54,302 nt of DNA from Acanthamoeba lenticulata. Taxonomy: Eukaryota > Discosea > Longamoebia > Acanthamoebidae. Shown here one piece after another: positions 10,801 through 21,388 of the stretch. Position numbers and translations under genes: made by a program. The first letter of the stretch is position 1. Each line of letters opens with the position of its first letter. The notes beneath the pieces were generated by a model, which worked only from the letters and a program-made list of their open reading frames with translations, made no database searches and was not told where the DNA came from. The stretch lies in NCBI GenBank assembly GCA_002179805.1, contig NAVB01000333.1:1-54302 (forward strand), in the 5' to 3' direction.

Positions 10801-13800
10801 CTTGCTCAGCGGGGCGGGGAACCCGCCCTTGATTTCGTTTGCCGTCAGCTTAAGGCTCGAAATGGCGACGGCCCGCGGCCGGCCCACAGCCTGCACGAGC
10901 GGGTCGACACAAAAGCACACGTCAGCCAAGTTTGAGGGCCGGGACGCAGAGAGCGGGAGGCCATCTGTACCCGGGGCGAGGGGCTGTCACTCGAGTCGCT
11001 CGAGTCGCTGTCGACGTCGGTCGCCGTGCCCGTCTGGCTGCCGTCGTCATCGTCGGTCTCGCTCTCGCTGCCGCTGCCGGCCGACGATGACAGGCGCAGT
11101 CCTGCGGGCGACACGGGCCGGCCGGTCGACGCCGAGACCACTGTCGTCGTGGTCGCGGCCACGACCAGCGTAGTGCCCTTGCCCACGGCGGCCGAGCCGT
11201 CCTTGGTATCAGCTCCCGTCAGCTTCAGGCCCGGGATCGCCAGCTTCTGCTTGGGCGTCACTCGCGCCGTCGGTTCGTCGGCGCTGTCCGCGGCCTCGCT
11301 GTCCTCGCTGGCGTTGACGCTCGCGCGGACGCTCGTAGCGGTAGCTGTTGTCATGACGCTCAGGACCTTGCCCTTGCCCACGGCAGTCGAGCCGTCCTTG
11401 GTGTGCGCGCCCGTCAGCTTCAGGCCCGGGATCGCGATCTTGGTGGCCACCACAGGCGCCGGCGGGGCCATATCGTCGTCCTCGCTGCCGCTGCTGCCGT
11501 CCTCGCTGTCGTTGTTCTCCTCCTCGCTGCTGCTTTCGCTTTCGTTATCGCTGACGGCGCTCGCCGCCGCCGCTGTCACTTCCTGCGGCTGGACTGCCGC
11601 CGCGGTCTTGGTGTTGGCGGACAGGGGCGAGCGCATGTCCTCGAAGCTGCTGTTCTGCGACGAGTTGGCGGTGGTCTTAAGAAGCACGAGGCCCTTGCCC
11701 ACGGTGGTGGAGCCGTCCTTGGTATCGGCCGCTGTCAGCTTCAACCCGGGAATCGCGATCTTGGCTACCACAGGCGGTGGCGGCGCTTCGCTTTCGCTCT
11801 TGTCGCTGTCGCTTTCGCTTTCGCTCTCGTCGCTCGAGGCCGAGACAGCCTGAGTCACGGTGGTGGTCTTGCTGACAACCACGGTGGTGCCTTTGCCCAC
11901 AGCAGCCGAACCGTCCTTCGTGTCGGCTCCTGTCAGCTTCAGGCCCGGGATCGCGATCTTGGCCACCACGACCGGGGGCGCCGGAGCGTCGTCTTCGCTT
12001 TCGCTTTCACTTTCGCTCTCGTCGCTGGAAGCCGGCGCGGGCTGAGCGGCCGTGAAGAGCACCGTGCCCTTGCCCACGGCAATCGAGCCGTCCTTGGTGT
12101 GAGCTCCCGTCAGCTTCAGGCCCGGGATCGCCAGCGGCTTGATGGCTAGCTTGGGCGTCGCGCTAGCGCCACCGTCGCTTTCGACGTCGCTTTCGTGTTC
12201 GCTCTTTTCACTTTCGTCAGACGAGGATCGGTCGTCAGCCTCCTCCACGTCGGCCTCGTCATCGCCTTCGTCGGCGTCGGTGGCCTCCTCGCCGCTCTGA
12301 TCGTCTTCCTCATTGTCCCTGCGCGTGACAGCGGGCGACTTGGCCAAGAGCGTGGTGCCCTTGCCCACGGCGGCCGAGCCGTCCTTGGTATCGGCTCCTG
12401 TCAGCTTCAGGCCTGGAATCGCGATCTTGGTGGCCACGACCTTGGTCGTCGTTATCGTCGTCGATGCCGTTTTGTTCGACTGCTCGACGGGCGTGACCGC
12501 AGTGGGCGACTTGAGGGCGCCGCCGCCCACGGCCACGTTGGTGCCTTTGCCCACGGCGGTCGAGCCGTCCTTGGTATCGGCCGCGCTGAGCTTGAGGCCC
12601 GGAATCATCAACCGAGGCGGCATCGCCATCGACACCGCGCCTCGCGGCGCATGGTCGTGGTCGTCATCGTCATCGCTGTCCTCCTCCTCATCGTCCTCAT
12701 CCACATCCTCGTCGTCCTCGGTGTCCTCATCGGCGTCAGTGCGGCTGCTGTCGGACGCGAGGTCGCGGCTAAAGTGGCGCGTGTGGCCACTGATGAGGCG
12801 GGAGCTGGCGCTGCTGGAGATCATCGTGACGGTGATGGCGTGCTGCCCGCTCTGCTGGAGCGCCGACTCGTCGGGCGACAGCGGCAGCGGCGGGATGGTC
12901 ACAATCGACCCGATGCTCACGCGCGGCTTCATCATGCCGGCCTCGTCGTCGTCGCTCGAGCTCGGCTCGGTGGTTTCGAACTGTTGCTGCAGTTGTTGTT
13001 GTTGCTGCTGCTGCTGCTGATGCTGCTGCTGCTGCTGCTGAAGCTGCTGGGCTTGTTGGGCCGCGCTGTCGCGGGTCAGCTGCTTGAGGCCCGGGAGCGT
13101 GATGGCCTTGCCCACCTTCTTGCCGATGCTGCCCATGGTGATGCTGCTCTTGAGCTGGCCGAAGCTGGCCGCCAGCACCGGCGACTTGCTCCGCTCCTCC
13201 CCGGGCGGATCCGTGGCGACCGAACCCGCGCCGCCGCCGCTGCCGCTCGGCGTCAAGGCCGGCGAGTTGGGGGCACTCGTGCCGCTGGTGGCACCGGCGC
13301 CGGCGGCCGCTAACGACTCCTTGGCCCGCGTCCAGCTGGGCAGGCTCCGCTGGCCCCAGTCCCTGCGTCGGCACAAAACCGTCAACAATTTGAAAAATAA
13401 ATTGAAATAAAATACAATTAAAAATAGTTTTAAAAGCGCACTTGTCGCTAGAGGCCTGAGTTGAGATACGACGGGAGGAGGAGCGGATGTGGGAACCGCT
13501 CCGACGGTTGCGCTTCTTGTCCTCGCGCTGCTGCGCGCGGTCGGTCGAGTCGGCGGCGTTGTCCCGCGTCTGCAGCACAGCGCGCGAGGACGACACCAGC
13601 TCAGCGCGCTTGCTGCTGCTGCTGCTGCCGCCAGCGCCGGGCCCACTGGGCACGGGGCCGGCATCCGATTCGCGCGCGCCCGTCAGCGTCAGCTTCAGCG
13701 GCGAATCTGTCGTATGTTCGCGTTGTGGTGTCAGAGAACTGCGCGCTCGCGAGAGCGGCGGTGGCGACGACGACGAACCGGGGAAGCTCATGGACTGGGC

Positions 13801-16800
13801 GCGGGCCTTGCGCTTGGTGGTGCTCCGCTTCACGGGCTCCTTGTTGCGCGGCGACAGGCCCGGCGAGCTGGCCACCCGCTTCGGATCCGACGACGCCACA
13901 GCAGCGGCGGCGGTGGCGAGGGGCAGTTCGCCGTTGCTCTTCATGCGCGGGAGCGGGAACGTGGGCAACGAGCTCGACTGCATCATCTGCTGCACGCCCT
14001 GTGCGCGCAGGTCGGCCGAGGCGTGCAGGTTGGTCGCAATCCCGCCGCTGCCCGCCATCGGCTCCGGACTCCGCGCGTGCGACTGGTGGCGGGATACGGA
14101 CAGAGGTGTGATGAGTGGAATGTCAAGAATGCCTGGGCTTGCCGGTCTAAAGCACGCACCTCGATGTACTGCGCATTCTTGAGGATGATCTCGTACTCGA
14201 GCGAGATCTGCCGGGCGAGGAAGTCCATGATGCGCAGCTGATAAAACTTGCGCTTGATCTTCTCGGTCTTGTGCTCGGCGAAGCACAGCAAGATCTGTCC
14301 CCCAATGATCAGTATCATCAACAGAGCATCAATGATGGCGTATAAATAAAATGAATTGCAAAAAATAAAGAATAAAGTCGACAGAAAATGAGGGAGACCG
14401 ACCTGGAGGTGGAGGGCGCAGAGGGAGAGGGTGGACGAGTCGAAGCCGTCGCTATTGTACAACTTGAGGAAGGTGAGGTAGTGGTGGCTGATGAAGAACT
14501 CGATGTAGGCCTTGTGGCACGCGAACGGGTTGCACGGGGTCATCAGGATCTGCTTAAAGAGCTGCAGCATCACCTTCTTGACCTGCATTCCATGCATTTA
14601 TGTTAGATTTTTCTATTTTCAATTTTCATTTTCATTAAAAAAATAAAAACGAAAAAAAAACGGAACGAAACGAAACGGAACCTCGAAATTGGTGAAGTGG
14701 TTGCCCTGGCCCAGGAAGCGCGTGAAGTAGCCGGTCTGCGGGCTGATGAGGAAGCCCAGCTGCTCCATCAGGTCCACGCACCAGGCCGTGTCCCTGCGTT
14801 TGCGCGCACACGTTAGTCGCCAGCACGGGCCAGGCACAAAGCGAGGCGGGGGCGTCGGTACTGGTCCTCCTCCGAGCGGAGCGCCTCGCCTTCGGTGCTG
14901 CTGGCGCGGCCGATGAGGGGCGTGCGGGCGTATGTCGACGCGTTGGAGAGGTGGAGCGACGACGTGACCGGGAGCTTGCGGGCCTCGATGTACTTGAGCT
15001 TGGCCCCGACGAGCGAGACCAGCGAGGAGAAGAGCTTGATCACCTGCAACCGATACTCGGTGAGCGTCTCCTTGCTCTCGTGGGCCGAGAACTCCTGGAT
15101 GGTCTGCTCGTTGAACAGGATGCGCTTGGCGTAGGCACGCAGGAAGAGGACGGTCTCGCTGGTGCCCAGCAGCAGCTGGAGCAGGAAGACCACCGTGCCC
15201 TCGTGCTTGGTCTGCGCGCACAGCTCTTGGAAGACGCGGACCAGCGCGTTGATCTGCCGTCCGCCCGGACCATCAACCGATGATCAGAAATTCTTGGCAT
15301 TCCTCTCCATAACGTGGAGGGACGTACGAGGCGGAGGTGTTGGACGCGCATGTCCTCCGAGAGCGACTCGTGCACCATGTTAAAGACCAGGAACTGCTCG
15401 GAATGCGAAGAATGAAAATCAATAACGAGAAGAATCTGCAAGACCGAAACAAGGAAAAGGGAGGAGATGAGGGACCTTGGCGTGGAGGAGGGTCTCCATG
15501 GTGACGTCGATGACCTGCGAAGCCATGACGCGCGTGGGACAGTAGTGGAGATAGTCCCCGAGCATGACGAGGTAGAGCTCGAGGGCGGGCAGGTCCTGCT
15601 GCGAGAGGACGTCGCACAGCTGCGAATGTACACGGCACAGGAACTTGTCCAGTCCGCGCCGGAAATCCATTTTCCTGGGCCCAAAAGATCTCATAAATAA
15701 ATACAAATATTTCCAAATGATTCGATAAAATTTTCAAAATATAATAAATTAACATACCGCTGCACCGTCAAGCGGCGCGTCTCGTAGTGCCACTCGATGC
15801 GATGGCAGTACTCCACACGGTCGGCCACCGGCCGCAGCACGCTGAACAGCCTGCATTGGGTGAGGACATCGTCAGTGTCGCGACGGAGAAGAGACGAGGA
15901 GCGGCCCGAGTGTGAGTGCGCGTACAGGCTGCGGAAGGGGAGGTCGAGCTTGAGGAGGCCGTTGGCGAGGCCCTTCTTGAGCTCGGTGAAGATGAGGTTG
16001 ACCGGGCTGCGGATGAAGACGTAGAGGTGGGGCAGCGCGATGATCTTGGCCAGCGCCTTGAGGATCATCGTCTTGATCTTGTACGGCGCGGTCGACCGGA
16101 GCGACGAGGCCTCTGGCTTCAGCTGGCTCGCCTTGAAGATGGCCTGCTCACAACCACCAATTTATAAATATATTTCAATATATCACATTTAAAAATTCTT
16201 TTAATTGTATAATAAAAGTAAAATGGGGCGTACGAGCGAGTTGTGGAGGTTGGAGATGGAAGTGGAGAAGCGCTTGGAGCGCCGCTTGGTGCGAGCCTCG
16301 GCCGAGAGGTCAGAGGGCTCGTCTGGGTTGCCCACGCCCGCCTTGTAGCGCATCAGCGCCGTCAAGTCTGCCGCCACCGCCTGTCATCACCGCCACATTA
16401 AGTTTCGTTTTTTTTATTATTATTGATAAATTCTTTCCAGGTCAGCAAATAAAAGAATAATAAAAAGTAGTAGTAGAAGAAGAAGAGCAGGAACCGTCTC
16501 GCCGAGGTTGAACGCCAGCTTGGTGAGTTGGCTCGAGGGCGTGATGTAGAAGGAGGTCGTGCGCCCCAGCTCCCGGCCCAACGAACCCGTCGGCGTGCGC
16601 GGCGTCTCATCGTTGATGCCCCTGCGCGCGCGCAAGTCCACGCGTGTCAGAATTCAGCCCGACAAAGAAAAGAAAAACAAAAAGAAAAAGATTGGCGCTG
16701 CGGTACCGGCGCCGCGAGAAGCGGGACTGGGCCGAGGCCAAGCCCTCCTCCTTGGTCCGGTGGGTGGCGCTGAGCGACAGCGCCGGGATGACCGGCCGAG

Positions 16801-19800
16801 GCGACGAGCCTGCTTAAGAAATAAAGAAAGAAAATGAATTAGTATTTGATTTTTTTAAAAAAAGGCTGGCCAAGGAGGAAGCGGGCACGTACTGTCGACC
16901 GAGCCCCTCTGCGGGATGGTGGCGATCTCGACCGATGTGCTCATCTTGACGCCCTTGCAGACTGTTGGCGGCTTGTTGTTGGCCTTGGTGTCGCTCTCGC
17001 CGCTGCCGCCGCCTTCCTTGTCCTTGTCCTTTTCCTCTGCGGCGTCCTTGACCTCGGCCTCGGTGGCCGCGGTCGCGGCGGCGACTGCCGTCGTCACGTC
17101 CTTGCCTTCGGTGCTGTGCTCCTTGCTCTTGCGGCCGCCGGTCTTGACGCGCTTTTTCATCTTCTTGATCTTGGCCCGCTTGATCACGAGCGGCGGCGGC
17201 GGCGGAGGCGGCACCGGGATGTGATACGCCGGGCCCGAGTCGGCCAGGTTGCCCGACGACGACAGCGACAGCGAGAACACCTGCCCGCTGGCGGTGCGAT
17301 GGGCTCCCTCCTCCATCTGGCATCCAGCGCGCGCCGCGCCACGATCAGCTCAGGCCAAATGGCGGGGCGAAGGAAGGGCGCAACGCACCCGCTTGAAGAG
17401 GGCCCTTTGGAACTCGGCCTCGGCCGTGCTGTCGGCCTCGATCCGATTGGTGGCGTCGATGTACACCTCCAGCATCCGATTCACGCCCAACTCTTGCACG
17501 AATATCTGGCATTCCAGCAGAATGCCAAGATGAATAGGTGAAAATCATGAAAGAAATCGAACCATTTGAAGAATGTCGGTACCGTAGGGAAGGGTTCGAT
17601 GTCGGTGGAGCAGATGAGGACGGAGAAGAGGGTGAAGAGGCCCACGCACTCGCCCCACGGGAACTCTGCGTCCTCAGAATCGCTGCGGGCCTTCTTGAGC
17701 AGCTCGCCCATGAGCTTCACGAACTCGCGGCAGCCCTCGGGGTTGTTGCTCAGCAGGTGCCGCAGGATCTTGCCCACCAGCATGTCCCGCTTCTGCGGCG
17801 GCGACAGCGACGGCAGGGACGTGTCCAGGTGCAGGTCGCCCGACGTGAACTCGGCGATCAGACCACTGCTCGTCGGCGTGTCCCCACGTCAGCATCCTCA
17901 TTTCAAAAATAAATAAAAATAAACATAGAAATAAAAATAATTAGAGGGCAGCTTGCCTGGCAACGAGGGCGTCGAAGAGGCCGCGCCGGAGCCAGTCCAT
18001 CTTCTCGTTGGCCAGCTGGCCCACCTTGACAGCATCGAAGAGCTCCTTCAGGAACGCGTTGAGGCCCTCCCGCGGGTCCTGATACTTGCGTTGCTGTGCG
18101 TCGTTGTTGTCGTTGTTGTCATTGTTATTACTCATGAGCTCGTTGGGCATCATGAAATCCGGATGAAGGTGATGATGACAAGTTGTACCGAACGAGTGGA
18201 ACTGCTGCCCGAGTCGGCGATGTCGATCGTTTGCTCTCCGGCTGAAGAGATGTGCACGAAACGATAGCATGTCATGAGGAGGAACATTCATCGCATTCCA
18301 TCATCGGATCAGGGGCAATGGCGCACCTTTCTTGAGCCGCTCGATGACGGCCGACTTCTCCTTCCCGGTGAAGGCCAGCACGTCCAGCTGGCCCTGTTAT
18401 TGGGTTGGAGCCCATACGTGCGTGTCAGTACGAGGCTTGTCGCGGTTGTGTCGACCGGGACAAGAGGTCGGGGCGGGACGAGATCTAAGACGAGGCGCAC
18501 CTTCTTGCCGGCCTTGGGCAGCAGGCGCGGCGACGGAATGTGGAGGCGTGACGGATTGGCCCCAGTCGAGTCCGCCAAGTTGGCCGGCCTGTTGGTTTCA
18601 CATTCCATGAATAAGTCAAAATAAAAGATAATTTGGCGTGAAACAAACGAAAAAATAAAATAAAAATAAAAATACGAAAGAAATACCGAGAAGAGGACGG
18701 GATGGAGACGCCAAGGGCCTTCATCTGAGGCTCGGTGGCCTCCTCCATGCCCAGGAACTCGAGGAGGAACTCGTTGAAGGTGTTGATGGACTTGATGTCC
18801 TCGCCCCGCTTGGCAAAGAACGACAGGTTCGAGAACACGATGCCCGCCTCGGCCGTCTCCACTTCATCCTGCAATCACATGTCATCATGATGATGATGAT
18901 GAAGATGATGAAGGGGGCTGACGAACCTCTCGCTTCTTCTTGAGGACAAGGCGGGTGCCGTTGGCCGGGAAGATCAGGTACTTCTTGTAGTAGAGCTCGT
19001 TCTTCAGGTCGGGACTGTACGCGTCGAGCGGCTTCTCTGTGGTGTCGGCGGCCCCACGTGGAACAAACAGGCAAACGCGTGTTTGTGGGTTGGGGGGGGG
19101 GTTGTTGAGAAGCAGCTCAAGCATGCTCGACCGGCACTCGAGAATGGTCGAGTGCGTCGAAAGCCCCAATTACGCACCGACAAAGTTCTTGTTGGACACG
19201 AACTCGGCGATGAAGGCCTGCAGCTTGGGCAGGAACTCGGCCGTCGCCCGGATGTGCCTTTTGACAAGAGCACGCACATACACACATACACACACAAACA
19301 CACGAGGCAAAACGCACGCGTGAGATGACATGTGCAAGAGATGTGAAGAAAGAACGGATATGTACGAGTAGGAGCGCTTGTCGCATTGGCAGAGGAGGAT
19401 CTCCTTCTTGGAGGCCTTCACGCCAAGGTCGGGCACGCGCAGGATTTGCGTGAAGAGCAGTGACCCGAACTTGTAGGTCAGCAGCAGCCTGGTGTGTGGG
19501 AGTGCCCCCGACGTGACGTCGTCGTTGACATACATGAAGAAGATGAGGGTCGAGGAAGTAGAAGGGGAGAAGGAAAGGAAGGAGGAGAGGCGCAGCAGCA
19601 CATACGGGGAGCGAGAGCGCTTTTCGATGCAAACTGGGTCGAGACGAAGGATGCAGTAGCCAGGCGGCTTATCCTCAAATAGATTTACTAGTGAGTAGTG
19701 GTGTAATTAGCATAAGATTATTGATCACAAATGAGGAGGAAGGGAGAAAATCTACGTTTAAAAAAAAAATGGAACAAAAAATGATTAAATCGTGAATAAA

Positions 19801-19968
19801 TAACGAAGACGAAGAGGGGAAGGGGCTCCGTGGAAAAATGAAGCGCTCAGGAGACTTACCAACTTGTTCAGAAGAGGTGATGTGCAGGAAGATGGGCGCA
19901 TCCTCCTTGCCGAGCACCCGGTCTTTGATGGAGGTCTTGCCCTTTGGCACCAGCTTTCCTACCGACAT
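5968..19968 (-). CDS. Giant armadillo-like / IPGLKL-repeat / protein kinase / inactive dual-specificity phosphatase protein
   Basis: One gene of about 14 kb, probably over 3,000 residues and more than 30 introns. It starts at an ATG at 19968 (MSVGKLVPKGKTS) and ends at a TAG at 5968. Junctions I checked keep frame: SEQV|VNLFEDK near 19.7-19.85 kb, a GC-AG intron at 17866-17956, YIE|SHARSP near 14.1 kb, GD|GT kinase junctions at 8.8, 8.6, 7.8 and 7.6 kb, and kinase-to-phosphatase SSV|GVNGP at 7.35 kb. Order: helical, armadillo-like N-terminal half (19.9-14.1 kb, with a polyproline run near 17.2 kb); basic/Ser-rich linker; polyQ; seven IPGLKL repeats with acidic spacers; degenerate repeats; a helical segment (9.9-8.9 kb); kinase (8.8-7.5 kb); pseudophosphatase (7.3-6.6 kb); Lys/Glu/Ala-rich tail ending KRKLSKEF. 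It is likely a cytoplasmic signalling scaffold. Splitting into two genes cannot be excluded, but no internal start/stop boundary was found. Confidence 0.75.
6600..7330 (-). other. Dual-specificity-phosphatase fold with lost catalytic Cys and Arg (pseudophosphatase)
   Basis: After the kinase the frame runs through 'HHIYLGNESTHDLDEL', 'GFTHVINCSEV', 'YLQIPTLKD' and a P-loop region 'VLMSYHGRNSEL' (about 6718-6755) followed by 'LAYLIEKHGLTYFEAF'. This is the order of a DUSP/STYX domain. The HCx5R signature is replaced: His is Ser, the nucleophilic Cys is Tyr and the Arg is Glu, with one extra residue before the LAYL helix. Hydrolysis is therefore not expected, and a phospho-residue-binding or allosteric role like that of STYX proteins is inferred. 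Exons join in frame at 7.35, 7.07 and 6.89-6.80 kb. Confidence 0.85.
7450..8790 (-). other. Protein kinase domain of the giant protein, apparently active
   Basis: All key kinase motifs are visible. The glycine-rich loop (IGAYGTVYK) is rebuilt across the intron near 8.8 kb, VAVKLM carries the ATP-binding Lys (about 8730), and FTEI supplies the helix-C Glu (about 8595). The catalytic loop reads HFDLKCDN (about 8220-8242; HRD is HFD), the metal-binding motif DFGES (about 8115-8128), and SPE replaces APE (about 8045). 'DVWALGCLLYELLTGEF' (about 7930) is subdomain IX. The Arg-to-Phe change in HRD means activation-loop phosphorylation may not be needed. Nearest group could not be decided by eye. 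Confidence 0.85.
7803..7882. repeat. Hexanucleotide microsatellite (gatgac)n in a kinase-domain intron
   Basis: About 13 perfect head-to-tail copies of gatgac. They lie inside the inferred intron 7756-7896 (donor GTACGTCT, acceptor GCGTCAG) of the giant kinase gene. The intron is 141 bases, a multiple of three, and has no stop in the coding frame, where the repeat would read as alternating Val-Ile. Confidence 0.95.
11173..12613 (-). repeat. Seven-copy IPGLKL repeat array within the giant gene
   Basis: Seven copies of a unit of about 24-26 codons with consensus core IPGLKLTGADTKDGS followed by a short variable pair and VGKG. Approximate positions: 11173-11246, 11364-11440, 11690-11762, 11887-11960, 12061-12135, 12353-12430, 12541-12613. 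Variation is limited (TGAD/TGAH/TAAD/SAAD; AAV/TAV/IAV/TTV). Units are usually preceded by a basic residue and hydrophobic Ile/Leu, and separated by 100-250 bases encoding Ser/Glu/Asp-rich acidic spacers (SSDESESESES type) that look like casein-kinase-2 targets. The DNA is well conserved too, so the array probably grew by duplication. Confidence 0.95.
12978..13053 (-). repeat. CAG-type trinucleotide tract encoding polyglutamine
   Basis: Interrupted CTG/TTG run on the plus strand, read on the minus strand as Gln codons with single His and Leu interruptions. It sits in the giant gene just upstream of the acidic region and the first IPGLKL repeat. Length polymorphism between strains is likely. 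Confidence 0.9.
17866..17956 (-). other. GC-AG intron in the giant gene
   Basis: The only donor that restores the frame between 'LFDALVA' and 'SGLIAEFTSGD' is CAG|GCAAGC rather than a GT site. The acceptor is GAGCAG|TGG. The intron is 91 bases and AT-rich in its first half. A nearby GT alternative gives the wrong phase. Confidence 0.65.
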
Positions 19969-20449
19969 CGCCTCCTGCCTTCTTACTCCCGGGCTCTGTG
20001 TTTGTACAAATTGCCTCTTCTTTTCAACGTTCCTCCTCTTCTCTCCTCCAGGCTTGATGTCTCATCCACACCACCACAAACACACCAGAAGAAATTGGAT
20101 TGCTTTTGGTTTTTTCTTTAATATCCGGAGTCACACTTGCTTGGCAACACTAGCCACGCCAAACAAGTCACCTTTCCAGCACGTTGGCGCTGGCATGGCA
20201 TTGTGCGCGCGATCCTCCTTGCACCGCCCTCCAGACAGCAGTGCCGCGTATGCCCGCGGAAGGAGCCCTCGGGCAGGGAGTGCAATTAATTCCTTCTTTT
20301 TTAAAGTCTTGCTTTTTTATGCGAAACACCAGCCAAGCGCCCGACAGACCGCTCAGGTCGGGCGAAGACACAAAACCCGGGCCCAACATTTACACACCTA
20401 TTCACACACAAACTCAAAGGGAACAAGTTAGTTAGTTGACAATAATCAT
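19969..20449. promoter_or_regulatory. Divergent intergenic region between giant kinase gene and zinc-finger gene
   Basis: No convincing coding sequence. It separates two genes transcribed away from each other and must hold both promoters. A T-rich patch (about 20100-20125) and short A/C-rich stretches (CACACA near 20393-20411) are visible, but no clear TATA box is placed well for either gene. Confidence 0.4.
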
Positions 20450-21166
20450 ATGGCTTATCGAGGACGAAACCAGATGACCCACCACGCGCAAGACAGCCGA
20501 CAGCAGCCACCACACGCGAGCAGGATGCAAGGCGATTGGACCTGCCCAGCGTGCCACGACCTTCAGTTTGCTCGGAACACGCAGTGCCGCCGCTGCGGCG
20601 CGGCGCGACCCACCGGCGACCCACATGCTCAACAGCAGCAGCAGCAACAACAACCATCCCCTGCCAGGGCAGGAGCAGCACCTCGACCGACCACCACTAC
20701 CACGACGACACCAGCACAACCACCGGTCGACGACGACTGGCTCTGCCCCGCTTGCTACGGCGTCCAGTTGGGAAGCTACACCCAGTGCAATCGTTGTGGC
20801 GCGGAGCGACCGACTCAGCCGCCGTCGGTGTTCCAGCAACCACCACCCCAACAGCAGCAACAGCAACAACAGCAACAGCAGCAACAGCAACAGCAGCAAC
20901 GGCAGCCGAGAGAGGACTGGACGTGCGTCGTGTGCGAGGACCTCCAGTTTGCGCGCAACGACACCTGCCGCCGGTGTGGCATGAACAGGCCGACCGAAGA
21001 AGCCAAGCGCATCGTGCGAGAGCGCAAGGCCGCCATGGCGGCCGCAAGGCAAACAGAAGGACCTCGCACGCGCTATCTTTCCAGCTCACCGCCATCGATG
21101 ACCCACCAAGACTTCACGAACGAGATGATCGACGCTTACCAGGCCTACTACTACGGCACCGAGTGA
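20450..21166 (+). CDS. Triple RanBP2-type zinc-finger protein with polyQ linkers
   Basis: A single uninterrupted exon of 238 codons, unusual in this intron-rich window. Three RanBP2-type fingers (W-x-C-x2-C ... N-x6-C-x2-C) lie at about residues 26-52 (DWTCPACHDLQFARN), 97-123 (DWLCPACYGVQLGSY) and 159-185 (DWTCVVCEDLQFARN). They are joined by Gln-rich and Thr/Pro-rich linkers. Fingers one and three have the Asn and Arg positions seen in single-stranded-RNA-binding members such as ZRANB2; finger two is more divergent. The C-terminus is charged and ends in a Tyr-rich motif (AYQAYYYGTE). Probable role is RNA binding or ubiquitin binding, the two known uses of this finger. Confidence 0.9.
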   Translation: MAYRGRNQMTHHAQDSRQQPPHASRMQGDWTCPACHDLQFARNTQCRRCGAARPTGDPHAQQQQQQQQPSPARAGAAPRPTTTTTTTPAQPPVDDDWLCPACYGVQLGSYTQCNRCGAERPTQPPSVFQQPPPQQQQQQQQQQQQQQQQQRQPREDWTCVVCEDLQFARNDTCRRCGMNRPTEEAKRIVRERKAAMAAARQTEGPRTRYLSSSPPSMTHQDFTNEMIDAYQAYYYGTE

Positions 21167-21388
21167 CCATCATGGGATCTCAGCCTCTGTTTTGTATCAA
21201 AATGGTTAAAAAATTTGTTGGGTTTAGTTGTTGGTGTGGAATGTGCAAAATGAAGTCCTTTTCTTGGCTGCGGTTCCGTTGTAAACTATAGTTGGTTTCG
21301 AGCGTACCTTTTCGGAGATCGCCCGGTGCAATTTTGGAAAGATATTCCAGCGGCTTGAGCCAGTGTAGAGGACCGTTATCTTGGTGTC

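Noticed and set aside
11173..12613. Regularly repeated blocks that might be a CRISPR array
   Set aside because: Units are about 75 bases, vary in sequence, are irregularly spaced and encode protein in one frame of a eukaryotic gene.
12195..13313. Plus-strand open frame of 372 codons
   Set aside because: Antisense of the acidic, IPGLKL and polyQ region; the poly-Leu run is polyQ read backwards.
16855..17316. Polyproline run as the FH1 region of a formin
   Set aside because: No FH2 domain follows; the downstream exons are armadillo-like and lead to the repeats and kinase.
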